59,338 nt of DNA from Saccharopolyspora spinosa NRRL 18395 (GTDB lineage: Bacteria; Actinomycetota; Actinomycetes; Mycobacteriales; Pseudonocardiaceae). The translations under genes and the position numbers were made by a program. Shown here one piece after another: positions 44,155 to 54,030 of this stretch. The notes under the pieces are model-generated. The model had not been told where the DNA came from. It worked only from the letters and a program-made list of their open reading frames with translations, and ran no database searches. The stretch covers positions 942,412 to 1,001,749 of the forward strand of contig NZ_GL877879.1 of the NCBI RefSeq assembly GCF_000194155.1, read 5' to 3'. Numbering within the stretch: position 1 is the first letter of the stretch; every line of letters starts with the position of its first letter.

Positions 44155-44584
44155 ACAGCACGCCAACCACGGTGGGAACATCCAGGTCATAACCGCACCC
44201 GACGGCTGGCCACTATGGACCTCCGACGTGCGTCCCGGCCGCGAGCACGACACCACCGCCCTGCGCACGCACACCGAGATCCTGCCCGCACTGGCCGCCT
44301 GGACCGACACGGACCTGCCTGTCCTGGGCGATCTCGGCTACGAGGGTGAGGCCGACACGATCACGGTGGCCTTCAAGAAACCCGCCGGCGGCGAACTCAC
44401 CGACGAACAAAAGGATCACAACAAAGCCCACAACGGCAAACGGGCCATCGGGGAACGCGGAAACTCCCTGCTCAAGAATACCTTTAAGGCCCTGCGCAAC
44501 GTCAGCCTGTGCCCCTGGAAGATCGGCAAGATCGTCGCCGCCGCCCTCGTCCTCCTCCACATCGACCACGCCCGAACAACCTGA
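44155..44584 (+). pseudogene. IS5-family transposase C-terminal part, exon 3' of the intron
   Basis: About 140 residues of a DDE transposase: HGGNIQVITAPDGWPLWTSD, PVLGDLGYEGEADTITVAFK, GERGNSLLKNTFKALRNVSL, and a normal TGA at 44582-44584. The second Asp and the Glu of the DDE triad are present, but the N-terminal half is not found on either side of the intron remnant. The intron therefore sat within this transposase gene before both lost their 5' parts. Confidence 0.75.
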
Positions 44585-44655
44585 TCACTCAGCGCGACAA
44601 CCCGTTACGCGGAAAGCCTCACTCTAGGGTATTTTCGCGCACAGGTGCGTTCATC

Positions 44656-44674
44656 AAAGGGAATTGATCCCTTT
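44656..44674. promoter_or_regulatory. Palindrome upstream of the acyl-AMP ligase gene
   Basis: AAAGGGA-ATTGA-TCCCTTT, a perfect 7-bp inverted repeat with a five-base spacer, 86 bp before the start codon. It lies in an AT-richer stretch that probably holds the operon promoter. The form suits a dimeric repressor such as a TetR or GntR protein, but no regulator gene is adjacent. Confidence 0.5.
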
Positions 44675-44759
44675 GTGCGGCGCCCTTGTCAGGGTTTGCG
44701 GTGGTCTAGTTCCTCGAAGGAAATACGACGTTCTAGCAAATTCTCGTGGTTAGGAACTC

Positions 44760-46505
44760 ATGCAGTCTGAGACGGCGTGGCTATCGAGCCTTGATGCGGT
44801 TTTGAGACGGAGAGTCCTCGTTGCGCCCGACGAACCCGCGCTGTGCGAATATCAAGCGGACGGCAAGGACGCGCAGCACACGTGGTTCAGCGCGGCTGAT
44901 GTCGATCTCTTGGCACGGCGGGTCGGCCGCGTCCTCCAGTCTTGCGGCGACGCTGGTGGCCGAGTCCTGATCTGCCTGCCGCCGGGCTTCGCCTTCACGG
45001 CGGCCTTCTTCGGGTGTCTGTACAGCGGCAGAGTCGCTGTTCCCGTTCCTGTGCCCGGCCGCTTCCTCCATGAACGCCGAAGGGTCGCGGCGATCGCCAC
45101 GAACGTCGATGCCTCGGTCGTGCTGACCGGGACGAGGTCGATACCGACTGTGACGGAGTGGGTCGCCGAGCAGAGCCTGCCGCTGCAGGTGCTAGACGTC
45201 GAGTCGCTGGAGTGCCCCGCCCTCGACGACGACCAGGTGGCGCACAACGACTCGGACACGCTCGCTCTTGTCCAGTACACCTCGGGCTCCACCAGCGCCC
45301 CCAAGGGCGTGATGCTCAGCCACGGCAACCTCCTGGCGAACGTGGCCACCATTGCTCGAGCCCTCGGCCTGCAGCCCGACGATCGCGTCGGCGGTTGGCT
45401 GCCCGCCTACCACGACATGGGGCTGATCGGTCAACTGCTCACGCCCATCGTGCTCGGCGGCAGCTCGGTCGTGATGGACCCCATGACCTTCCTGCGTCGA
45501 CCGCACCTGTGGCTGCGCATGATCGGCGAATTAGGTATCAAGGTCTCTGCGGCGCCGAGCTTCGCCTACGAGCTTTGCGTGCGCCGGGTGACCGACGAGC
45601 AGCTGGCCGACCTCGACCTCTCCGGCTGGGAGGTGGCACTCAACGGCTCCGAACCCGTGTCCGCTGCGGTCATGGACAGCTTCTGCGCGCGCTTCGCTTC
45701 CGCCGGCTTCCGGCCGGAGTCGTTCGCCCCGGCGTACGGGCTGGCCGAGGCGACTCTCCTGGTGACTGGTTCGGCGCGGAGGCGTCCTCTGGTCGGGATG
45801 AGCGGCTCCGCCGCCGTTGACACCGGGCGCGCTCCGGTCAGCTGCGGCCGCGTGGACGGCGTGGACCTCCGGATCGTCGACCCGGAGACCCGGTTTGTGC
45901 TCGCTGCGGGGGAGGTCGGTGAGATCTGGGTACGCGGGGCGAGCGTGGCGCGGGGCTACTGGAACGCGCCCGAGCTGTCCGCGGCCACTTTCGGCAACAG
46001 CACCACCTGCGGTGAAGGGCACTTCCTGCGCACCGGCGACCTGGGTGTCGTGCGCGACGGCGAGCTCTATGTCGTCGGACGCATCAAGGATGTCATCGTC
46101 GTGCGGGGCAGGAAGCTACATCCGCACGATGTGGAGGAGACGGTGCGTCTCCAGCACGAGCGGCTGCGCGCGGGCATCGGCGCTGCCTTCGGCGTGTTCC
46201 CGCCGGACACCGGTGAGCTGGTCGTGCTGGCCCACGAGGTCGCGCCGGGCACACCTGAGCAGGAGTACGCCGGACTCGTCTCGTCGATCAAGCTCACGGT
46301 GTCCAGGGAGTTCGGCGTCGACCTCGACGGCGTCGTGCTGCTCCGTCCCGGGGGCACGCCGCGCACCACCAGCGGGAAGGTCGGTCGGGTGGAGATGCGG
46401 CGCTGCTTCCTCGACGGCGAGGTCAGGGCCCTGCACGTCGACATGACCGCTCGGTTGCGGACGCTGCGCGCGGGCCAGCCGGTACTCGACACCGCTGGAA
46501 GATGA
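44760..46505 (+). CDS. Fatty-acyl-AMP ligase (FAAL)
   Basis: 581 residues, the usual FAAL length. Adenylation motifs are LVQYTSGSTSAPKGVMLSHG near residue 170, GWLPAYHDMGLIGQLLTPIV near 220, SAAPSFAYELCVRRV, NGSEPVSAAVMDSFCARF, FAPAYGLAEATLL, and LRTGDLGVVRDGELYVVGRI near 435. WLPxYHDMGLIG in particular is typical of FAALs as opposed to CoA ligases. It should activate a fatty acid as the adenylate and load the ACP encoded at 49963. First gene of the operon; its stop overlaps the next start (ATGA). Confidence 0.9.
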   Translation: MQSETAWLSSLDAVLRRRVLVAPDEPALCEYQADGKDAQHTWFSAADVDLLARRVGRVLQSCGDAGGRVLICLPPGFAFTAAFFGCLYSGRVAVPVPVPGRFLHERRRVAAIATNVDASVVLTGTRSIPTVTEWVAEQSLPLQVLDVESLECPALDDDQVAHNDSDTLALVQYTSGSTSAPKGVMLSHGNLLANVATIARALGLQPDDRVGGWLPAYHDMGLIGQLLTPIVLGGSSVVMDPMTFLRRPHLWLRMIGELGIKVSAAPSFAYELCVRRVTDEQLADLDLSGWEVALNGSEPVSAAVMDSFCARFASAGFRPESFAPAYGLAEATLLVTGSARRRPLVGMSGSAAVDTGRAPVSCGRVDGVDLRIVDPETRFVLAAGEVGEIWVRGASVARGYWNAPELSAATFGNSTTCGEGHFLRTGDLGVVRDGELYVVGRIKDVIVVRGRKLHPHDVEETVRLQHERLRAGIGAAFGVFPPDTGELVVLAHEVAPGTPEQEYAGLVSSIKLTVSREFGVDLDGVVLLRPGGTPRTTSGKVGRVEMRRCFLDGEVRALHVDMTARLRTLRAGQPVLDTAGR

Positions 46506-48214
46506 CGATGGTCACCGATGCGGCCGTCATGGCCGATTCCCCCGTCGTGGCGTTGGAAGAGGCGCTCCGTGAGTGGCGTGGCGCCGAAAGGCCGTTCTCC
46601 CCGGCAGCGCTCGCCAGGCTGGACGCCACAGAGTCGTTCCCGGTCGCGGCGTGCGGGGCGCTGGACTCCGCGGGCTTGCCCGCCTACTACGTGCCGGTGC
46701 AACATGGTGGGCGACTGGCTGAGTTTCCCCAGGTGGTCGCGATGTTGCGGGCGGTGGCGCGGCACGACCTCACCGTCGCCATCGCGCACGGCAAGACCTT
46801 CCTGGGCGCGGTGTCGGTGTGGGTCTCGGGATCACCGGAGCAGGCCAGGTGGCTCGGTGAGCAGATCACCGGCGGCGCCGTGGTGTGCTGGGGACTCACC
46901 GAACGCGGACACGGCAGCGACATCCTCGCGGGCGATCTGACCGCGGAGCGGGTGGACGAGGGCTGGCGGCTCGACGGGGAGAAGTGGCTGATCAACAACG
47001 CCACCCGATCACAACTGATGTGCGTGCTTGCCCGAACCTCGTCGAACGGCGGACCGCGCGGGTTCAGCCTCTTCCTGGTCGACAAGCGCGAGCTGCCCGC
47101 AGACCGGGTGCGGCCGACCGCGAAGATCGCGACTCACGGCATTCGCGGCGCCGACATCAGCGGCTTTACCGTGCATGACGTCGTGCTCCCGCCCACCGCG
47201 CTGGTCGGCGAGCCCGGCACGGGCAGCGAGACGGTGTTGAAGGCGCTGCAGCTCACCCGCACGGCCTGCGCGGCGCTGTCGCTGGGGGCCGGAGACCACG
47301 CGCTGCGTCTGGCCACGTCGTTCGCCCGCCATCGCCGGCTGTACGGCAGGCAGGTCGCGGAGATGCCCCTGGCGCGCGACCTGATTGGCCGTGCCGCAGC
47401 CGGGGTGCTGCTCGCGGAGGCCGTCGCTGCCGTCACCACCCGCGCCGTGCACGTCCTTCCCCGTGAGATGAGCGTGCTGGCGGCGGTGTGCAAGGCGTTC
47501 GTGCCGACGATGGTGCAGGAGACGATCGGGCAGGTCGCCGAACTGCTTGGCGCCAGAGGATATCTGACCGAGGTCTTCGAACACGGTGAGTTCGCGAAGC
47601 TCGACCGCGACCACCGGCTCGTCGGGATCTTCGACGGCAGCACCTTGGTGAACCGGCAGATGCTCATCACCCAGTTCACCAGGCTTGGACGTCGCTACGG
47701 CGCGGTCGATCCGACGGTGGCGGACCGGCTGGCCGGTTTGGTAAGCGGCCCGCTGCCCGCCTTCGATCCCGGCGCTCTCACGCTGACCTCGGCGTCGGGG
47801 TGCGGCCTCGCACTGGCGGTGCCCGGACTGCTGCACCGGATTCGCGAGCAGGACAGCGGTGACGTGGGCTGGAAGGGGCTGCTGGCCGACTTCGAGCTCG
47901 CATGCGCCGACGTGCACACTGCGATCGCCGCTCACCGGCCCACCTCGGGAATGCCCGGAGCCGACGCCTTCGCCCTCGCTGAGCGCTACGAGCTCTGCGT
48001 CGCCGGCGCCGCGTGCCTGCTGATCCACGCGCACCGGCTTGGCGACGGCGTGCCGTCGGTGGTGCTGCGTGCCTGCTTGGAGCTCGCAGTGTCCAGGCTC
48101 GTACCCGGCAGGAGCGGCGACGACGAGGTCTTCGACATCCTGGCCGAGCACGCGCTCGCTGCCAGCGGTCCCCTCGCGTTGTTCTCCGGCGACTGGGGGG
48201 AGATGCCGTGGTGA
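46502..48214 (+). CDS. Acyl-CoA-dehydrogenase-like flavoenzyme with C-terminal extension
   Basis: 570 residues. The first ~380 residues follow the acyl-CoA dehydrogenase fold: AIAHGKTFLGAVSVWVSG, WGLTERGHGSDILAGDLTAE (FAD-side TERxxGSD), GEKWLINNATRSQLM, RHRRLYGRQVAEMPLARDLI and LGARGYLTEVFEHG. About 180 extra helical residues follow, as I recall for the dehydrogenases of ramoplanin and enduracidin starter-unit formation. It probably introduces a double bond into the ACP-bound acyl chain. Overlaps the FAAL gene by four bases and the next gene by four. Confidence 0.87.
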   Translation: MTMVTDAAVMADSPVVALEEALREWRGAERPFSPAALARLDATESFPVAACGALDSAGLPAYYVPVQHGGRLAEFPQVVAMLRAVARHDLTVAIAHGKTFLGAVSVWVSGSPEQARWLGEQITGGAVVCWGLTERGHGSDILAGDLTAERVDEGWRLDGEKWLINNATRSQLMCVLARTSSNGGPRGFSLFLVDKRELPADRVRPTAKIATHGIRGADISGFTVHDVVLPPTALVGEPGTGSETVLKALQLTRTACAALSLGAGDHALRLATSFARHRRLYGRQVAEMPLARDLIGRAAAGVLLAEAVAAVTTRAVHVLPREMSVLAAVCKAFVPTMVQETIGQVAELLGARGYLTEVFEHGEFAKLDRDHRLVGIFDGSTLVNRQMLITQFTRLGRRYGAVDPTVADRLAGLVSGPLPAFDPGALTLTSASGCGLALAVPGLLHRIREQDSGDVGWKGLLADFELACADVHTAIAAHRPTSGMPGADAFALAERYELCVAGAACLLIHAHRLGDGVPSVVLRACLELAVSRLVPGRSGDDEVFDILAEHALAASGPLALFSGDWGEMPW

Positions 48215-49924
48215 GCGTGTCCGCGTTGGCACGAGCCGCCGCGCTGGAACGGCGCTTCGGTGACCCCTTCGACACCACGAACCCGTTGGGCTTCAAGGAG
48301 ATCCTCGTCTGCGACGAGCGCGGTGACACGTTCGCAGCGGGAGAGGAGGCCCTCACCCGGTTCGGAATGAATGCCAATGAATGCCGAGCTTGTGCCGAGC
48401 GCATTCGGTGGCCGGTTTACCCGCCTCGACGACCTCGTGGCCGTGGGCAAGGTCGTGAGCCGCCGCGACCCCGGCCTGGGCGCCGGGTACGTCACCAGCT
48501 CCCTGCTCGCAGGTGTCTGTGTCTGGCTGGCGGGCGACGACGACCAGCGCCGCTACGTCGCCGACACCCTCATGGCAGGTCACCGGCTGGCCTGCGGCTA
48601 CCACGAGCTTGAGCATGGCAACGACTTCACGGCTGCTGACTTCTCCGCGCGAGCCGTCGGCGACCAGCTCGTGCTCGACGGGCGCAAAGAGGTCATCGCC
48701 AACGCCAGTCGTGCCGAAGCGTTGGTGCTGTTCGCGGCGACCGACGGCCGCCGAACGGGCCAGGCGCATTCACAGCTGCTGGTGCGGCGCTCGGAGCTGT
48801 CCGGTGACGGCGTCGTCGAGCTGCCCCGGTTCAGCACTGTCGGGTTGCGCGGTGTCCACCTCGGGGGCGTCGCGTTCCGCTCCGCGCGGGTCGACGCGGC
48901 CAGCGTCCTCGGTGTTGCCGGCCGTGGGGCCGAGAACACCATGAAAACGTTCCAGCTGACCAGGATTGCGCTGCCGGCCATGATGACCTCGGCGGTGGAC
49001 ACGGCGTTGCGGTGCACCGTGCTGCACCTGCGCGACCGGGTCCTGTATGGAAGGTCGGCGCTTGAACTGCCGCACCTGAGGTCCAAGCTGGTCGACGTCT
49101 TCGCCACGCTGGTCGCCGCGGACGCCCTCGCGACTGCGGCCGCCCGGTCGCTGCACGTATACCCCGGCGAGGGCGCCGTGCACGCTGCGGTGGTCAAGTA
49201 CTGTCTGCCGCGCCTGCTCATGGACGCCATGAACGAGCTAGCCATGATCCTCGGCGCGCACTCATACCTGCGCGAGGGACCGACCGCGATCTTCCAGAAG
49301 CTGATGCGGGACGTGCAGGCTGTCGGCGTGGTGCACATCGGCAAGGCCGCGTGCCGAATGGCCCTGCTGCCGCAGCTGCCGCTGTTGGCCAAGCGGTCCT
49401 GGGAGTCGGCGAACGCCCCGGCGGAGTCGTTGTTCGCCGCGGACGCCGACCTCCCGCCGCTCGAGTTCGACCGGCTGCGCGTCACCGGCAACGGCCGGGA
49501 CCACCTGTTCGCCGGGCTGCGCGCAGGGCTCGCCGATCTCGCAGGGCTGCGAGGAGCCGACGCCGACCTGATCCGGCGGTGCGCGGAACCGTTGGCCGTG
49601 GAAGGGCGAGACCTGCGCTCCGCGTGCACGGCGCTGCCCCCAGCAGAGCTCGGGGTGGACGCGTCGCCGTCGGCGGCCAGGGTCGTGGACCGCTACGCCC
49701 GCCTCGTGCTCGCGGGTGTGTGCTTGCAGACGTGGCTCCACAACCGCGGCTCCGGCGACTGGGTGTCGGCGTGGGCCGCGTCGGTGCTGGGCCGGCTGGT
49801 GCAGGGCGGTTCGCCGAGGCAGCTGCCCGGCAACGTCGAGGAGCAGCTGTTCACTGAGCTCGTCAGCAGGTGCGCCGACAACCGCGACCTAACTTCGACG
49901 GGGCGCCCCGTCTTCGGGTGCTGA
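48211..49924 (+). pseudogene. Second acyl-CoA-dehydrogenase-like gene, broken by a 10-bp duplication
   Basis: The natural start is GTG 48211 overlapping the previous stop. The frame reads VSVSALARAAALERRFGDPF to FGMNA at about 48370. A tandem duplication of AATGAATGCC (48366-48375 and 48376-48385) then shifts the frame. Removing one copy joins it to the remaining 510 residues (AELVPSAFGGRF, ACGYHELEHGNDF, GLRGVHLGGVAFRSARVDAA, LILGAHSYLR-like MILGAHSYLREGPT). An ATG at 48371 could restart translation, losing about 55 residues. It is a paralogue of the preceding protein and the pair may form a heteromer. Either the strain carries a dead gene or the duplication is a sequencing artefact. Confidence 0.8.
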
Positions 49925-49962
49925 GCCGAGTTTTCCCCTTGATGAATACAGATGGAGTGTCC

Positions 49963-50235
49963 ATGCCCCTGGCAGATGAGACGGTGTCGGTCGACGGAAT
50001 GGTCGACTGGCTCACGGCGACCGTGGCGCGCTACGCCGAGCAGCCCGAGAGCGAGATCGACCCGGACCGACCGCTGAGCGACTACGGCCTTGACTCGGTC
50101 TCCGCGTTCGCCATCATCACGGAGATCGAAGACGCCTTCGACATCGTGCCCGATGTCACGGTGGTGTGGGATCACCCGACGGTCCGGGCGCTGGCGTCGT
50201 TCCTTGCCGACTTCATTCGCAGCGAACGCCGATGA
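49963..50235 (+). CDS. Acyl carrier protein
   Basis: 90 residues from ATG 49963, chosen because GGAG lies five bases upstream; ATG 49942 is in frame. The phosphopantetheine Ser45 is in DYGLDSVSAFAI, followed by the acidic helix ITEIEDAFDI and VWDHPTVRALASFL. It should carry the fatty acyl chain from the FAAL through the dehydrogenase step to the condensation enzyme. It ends one base before the next start codon. Confidence 0.92.
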   Translation: MPLADETVSVDGMVDWLTATVARYAEQPESEIDPDRPLSDYGLDSVSAFAIITEIEDAFDIVPDVTVVWDHPTVRALASFLADFIRSERR

Positions 50236-50236
50236 C

Positions 50237-51523
50237 ATGACCGACTGCCGAACGAGCACATTGCTGCCGCTGCTGGCGGCCCAGCGGCAGCAGTGGACCT
50301 CGCACCACGACGACCCCAGCAATCCGCGCTACAACTGCGGCGGGTACTTCCGGCTCACTGGCGGGATCGACCAGGTCGCGCTCAGGGCCGCGGTGACCGC
50401 AGCGTACTCGGAGGCCGACATGCTGAGAGTCCGCTTAGCGGAGGTCGACGGGCAGCCACGGCAGACGGTCGTCGAAGGCGGCCCCGCGCCACTGTCGTCG
50501 GTCGCGCTGCCCGACGAGCAGGCCGCGTTCGAGTGGATGCGCTCGGCGCTCACCGTACCGTTCGACCTGCGCAACGGCGACCAGATGTGCTCGCACGCAC
50601 TCATTGAGGTGGACAGCGGCGAGGAGTTCTTCTTCTTCCTTTACCACCACATCGTGTTGGATGCCTACGGGGCGCATCGGTACCTGGCGCGTGTGGCCCA
50701 GCACTACAACTCCTTCGTGGCGGGGACAGCGACGCCGAAGAGCGGGTTCGCCAGGCTGGAACAGCTGGTGGCGGAGGAGAGAGCCTACCGCAGCTCGGCG
50801 CGAGCACGCCGGGACGACGCCTACTGGCGGGACGTCCTGGCCACACCGCTGCCGTGGTCCGCGCTCGCGCCGCACGAGGCCCCGGCGCAGCCCAAGCCGC
50901 TGCGCTCGGTGGTGCGCGTGCCCGACAGGACGTGGTCCGCCTTCCAGGACCTGTCCGCCCGCACGGGAACGCGGTGGCCGGTGGTAGTCCAGGCAGTGGT
51001 GGCGTGTCTGCTGAGCGAGGTGACCGGCTCGGCGGACATCGTAATCGGAATGCTGGCAGCCAACCGGCCGACCCATGCCGCGGTGAAGACCCCGACCAAC
51101 ATGGCGAACGAGCTGCCACTCCGCGTCGACGTCGACATGGACGGCACGTTCATCGACCTGCTCGATCAGGTGGCCAGGCGGGTCGCCGAGGCGACGACCC
51201 ACCAGCGGGCCCACCTGGACCGGCAGGACACACCGATCGCGTTGCGCACGTTCGTCAACGTGATCGCGTTCGGAGAGCAGCCCCGGTTCTTCGGGTGCGC
51301 CTCGGAGTTCCACGTGCTGGCGACCGGGCCCGCGTCGAACTTCCGCGTCAACTGCTACGGCGGGCTGACGGGCGACCACCTACTGGAGTACGAGGTCAAC
51401 CCGTGCATCTACGACGAGACCGCGCTCACCCGGCACCAGGAGCGCCTGCGCGACCTGCTGCTGAACCTCGTGTCCAGTCCAGACGTGCGACTGTCAGACA
51501 CGCTCACGGCACGAACGCGATGA
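50237..51523 (+). CDS. Free-standing condensation-domain enzyme
   Basis: 428 residues, the size of one NRPS condensation domain. The catalytic motif HHxxxDxxG is intact as YHHIVLDAYGAH (His137, His138, Asp142, Gly145). Later motifs are DIVIGMLAANRPTHAAVKTP and ANELPLRVDVDMDGTFIDLL. With an upstream ACP it is likely to transfer the acyl chain to an amine or alcohol acceptor, as stand-alone C enzymes do; the acceptor is unknown. Its stop overlaps the exporter start (ATGA). Confidence 0.88.
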   Translation: MTDCRTSTLLPLLAAQRQQWTSHHDDPSNPRYNCGGYFRLTGGIDQVALRAAVTAAYSEADMLRVRLAEVDGQPRQTVVEGGPAPLSSVALPDEQAAFEWMRSALTVPFDLRNGDQMCSHALIEVDSGEEFFFFLYHHIVLDAYGAHRYLARVAQHYNSFVAGTATPKSGFARLEQLVAEERAYRSSARARRDDAYWRDVLATPLPWSALAPHEAPAQPKPLRSVVRVPDRTWSAFQDLSARTGTRWPVVVQAVVACLLSEVTGSADIVIGMLAANRPTHAAVKTPTNMANELPLRVDVDMDGTFIDLLDQVARRVAEATTHQRAHLDRQDTPIALRTFVNVIAFGEQPRFFGCASEFHVLATGPASNFRVNCYGGLTGDHLLEYEVNPCIYDETALTRHQERLRDLLLNLVSSPDVRLSDTLTARTR

Positions 51524-52675
51524 CGGTCAGATCAGCGCACGGGGGCCGACTCGCCCTGGTAGGGACAGGACTGGCCCTCTGCTACACAGTCCAGCAGTCG
51601 GCCATGCCCGTGCTCCTCCCGCTGGCCGTCCGGCTCGGTCTGGACGAGATCCGGATGGGCGTGGTCATCACGGCGTCCGGCTGCGCCTTCCTGCTCTCCA
51701 ATCCTTTGTGGACGTTCTTATCGCATCGGACCGGGACCAGACCGCTACTGCTGGGCGGGTTGATCGGTGTCCTGCTGAGCGCGCTTGCCTTCGCCGCGGT
51801 CGTCCGCTGGCCACCCCAGACCGCTCAGGCGGCTTTCGCTCTCGCGCTGCTGACCCGAGGAATGCTATTCGGTCTCGCCCTCGCCGCCGTCGCGGTCTCC
51901 TCGGCTGCGTTCCTGCTGGCGGACGCCGAGCAGCGAGGACGGGCCGCGACCGTGATCGCCGCAGCACCGGGGATCGGCATCGTCGCCGGCCCTCTGCTCG
52001 ACACGGCCACCGGCTCCCGCGGACTGCTCGTCCTGTTGCTGGCTCCCCTGGTCCTCCTGGCCGTGACGACCTCGTTCCTCGTGCGGCTCCCGCCAGGCGT
52101 GCGTCAGGGACCGGCAGAACGCGTCACATGGCAATGGGGGCCTTTCCTCCGCAGCGGATGGCCGCACCTGCTCGTGGTCGTGTCGTTGTTGCTGTTGGTC
52201 GCCGCCACACAGGTCAACATCGGCTTCCTGCTCCGGGACCGGATCGGCGCGCCCGCCGACGAAGCCGGCCACGCAGCCGCCTGGGTGCTGGTGGCGCTGA
52301 CGCAGGCCGTCGCTGCGGCGCGACCGGCGCTGGTTGGGCACCTGGTCGCTGCGCGCCGGCCTGTTGATGACGCTGCTCGGCGTGCTGCCACTGGCTTTCG
52401 GGCCGAGTCTGTCTTGGATCATGCTCGGGGCCGTGGTCACAGCCGTAGGGGTGGGCTTCGCCCTGCCCGCGTGCTACGAACGCGTGTCGCGCACCGCCGG
52501 TGAGGCCGGGCAGACCCAGGCCGGAGGCGCCATCTCGGCCGCCTCGGGCGTGGCCTTCGCCATCGGCCCGGTCGTGGCCACCGGACTGCACACTGTCGGC
52601 TCCGCCACGCCGTTCCTGTTCGTTGCCGGTCTGCTGCTCACTGGTTTCGCCTGCTCATTGGCAACGCGGTCATGA
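51520..52675 (+). pseudogene. MFS exporter with one frameshift
   Basis: Starts at ATG 51520. About 275 residues with transmembrane segments are read up to about 52340 (SAMPVLLPLAVRLGLDEIRM, FLSHRTGTRPLLLGGLIGVL). The frame then shifts at GGTTGGGCACCTGGTCGCTG, and the remaining four or so helices continue in another frame (SLRAGLLMTLLGVLPLAFGP, GGAISAASGVAFAIGPVVAT) to TGA 52673-52675. One base would restore a full 385-residue exporter. It probably served to export the operon product. Mutation or sequence error cannot be told apart. Confidence 0.75.
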
Positions 52676-53259
52676 GTTCGCGGACACGGCGGCGGCGTTG
52701 GTGATCAAGCTGGCGTCACGACCGGCCACCCCTCTGCAGAAGCACACAAATCCTCCCACGCAAGCCGACGGTCAGCGCCGTGGTGTCGGCCGGCAGCAGG
52801 ACGACGGCGGACACCCGAGTTCTCCCTTGCCACAGATAATATGGTTGCTTCGCGCGCCGCCGCGGAGATGTTCCCGCAGGACGTGATCAGCGGTGCCGCA
52901 GATAAAAAAGCGTTATCCGTGGGAAGACTTCGGACGCCAGCCGCGGGCCACCAGCACCTCAGCAGGCCAACACCACCTCAGCCGGCCACCAGCACCGATG
53001 CGGGCTTAGCGCTGTCCGCCGCTCTGATGTACCGAGTGACCGCAGTTTCACTGGATGAAGAACCCCGACCGCTTGGCATATCGGCGGAGTTAGCACGTGT
53101 TCGCGCTGCTGGAAGCCAGGCTATCGCCTGTGCTTGTGGGGCTTACGCGGGACTCGCCGAGATCCTGGCGGGAGCGCCTCGACGGACGTTGGCCTGGCAG
53201 TTTGCCAACGCCATTACTTTTGATGAAAGATCTCTTCGTCTGATGTAGGTGACGGACGG
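52676..53259. other. No gene recognised
   Basis: About 580 bp between the exporter and an integrase fragment. A frame at 52841-53248 has no motif and no good start. The AT-rich text around 52830-52920 and 53200-53245 may be remnants of promoters or mobile-element ends. No clear hairpin was found. Confidence 0.4.
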
Positions 53260-53770
53260 TTGAGGCGGATTGGTCGGGACGGGCTGGCTCCGGAGTCGGC
53301 GGCGCTGCATTTGGTCGACAGCGTGCCGTTGCTTCGGCCGGAGGAGCAGGTATTCACGTTGATGCTGGACGGCTGGCGTAACCGGCAGCTGGCGCGGAAC
53401 CTGGCGTTCTCCACGATCGGCAGCCGGGAAAAGGCCGTGCGGGCGTTCGCCAGGCACGCCGACGCATTCCCGTGTCATTGGACGGCCGCGCAGGTCGACG
53501 AGTGGCTCGGCGGCCGACGGGCGGTGCGCAAGCTCAAGCGCTCGACGCTGCGCAACTACCAGGAGGCCGTCCACTCCTTCTGCGCCTACCTCATCGACCC
53601 TGCCTACCAGTGGTCGACCGAGTGCGAGCAGCGGTTCGGCACCCACCCAGTCCAGGTGGTCCACGAGTGGAACACCGCATTCCACGTCGCCGACGCCGAA
53701 GCCGACGCGGGCAAGCGCGCCTTCACCCGCAAGGAGCTGATCGCCATTTTCGATCACGCCGAGATAGCCA
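53260..53770 (+). pseudogene. Tyrosine recombinase, N-terminal part
   Basis: About 170 residues resemble the N-terminal SAM-like DNA-binding domain and start of the catalytic domain of actinobacterial site-specific integrases: LMLDGWRNRQLARNLAFSTI, RKLKRSTLRNYQEAVHSFCA, RFGTHPVQVVHEWNTAFHVA and KRAFTRKELIAIFDHAEIA. Similarity stops near 53770 and the catalytic Arg-His-Arg-Tyr residues are absent. A piece carrying the His-x-x-Arg motif of such an enzyme lies at 56535-56690 on the same strand, so the gene may have been split by a 2.8-kb insertion. Confidence 0.75.
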
Positions 53771-53782
53771 TTCCCCACAGGA

Positions 53783-53976
53783 AAGCGACCTCTACAAGCT
53801 GGTGTCGCTTCAGGAACGCAAACTGCGATACCGGCTAGGCATGGCCGCGTGCATCCTGCTCGGCATCATCGTCATTGTCGCCCTCGTGATCGCATTGATC
53901 AGCGCGTTGTCCGGAGACGGGACCATTTCCACGTCCTTGCTGCAGACAGTGGCAGCCCCCGCAGCCGCGCACTTGC
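53783..53976 (+). pseudogene. Fragment encoding a membrane segment
   Basis: Read in frame from 53783, the text SDLYKLVSLQERKLRYRLGM is followed by a strongly hydrophobic stretch (ILLGIIVIVALVIALISAL) and a polar tail. It has no start codon and begins exactly where the integrase similarity ends. It is a piece of an unknown membrane protein. Confidence 0.4.
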
Positions 53977-54030
53977 GTCATTGGCAATGTGTATCAGGCC
54001 AGCGATCATTCGAAACCGCTGAGTCTGACC

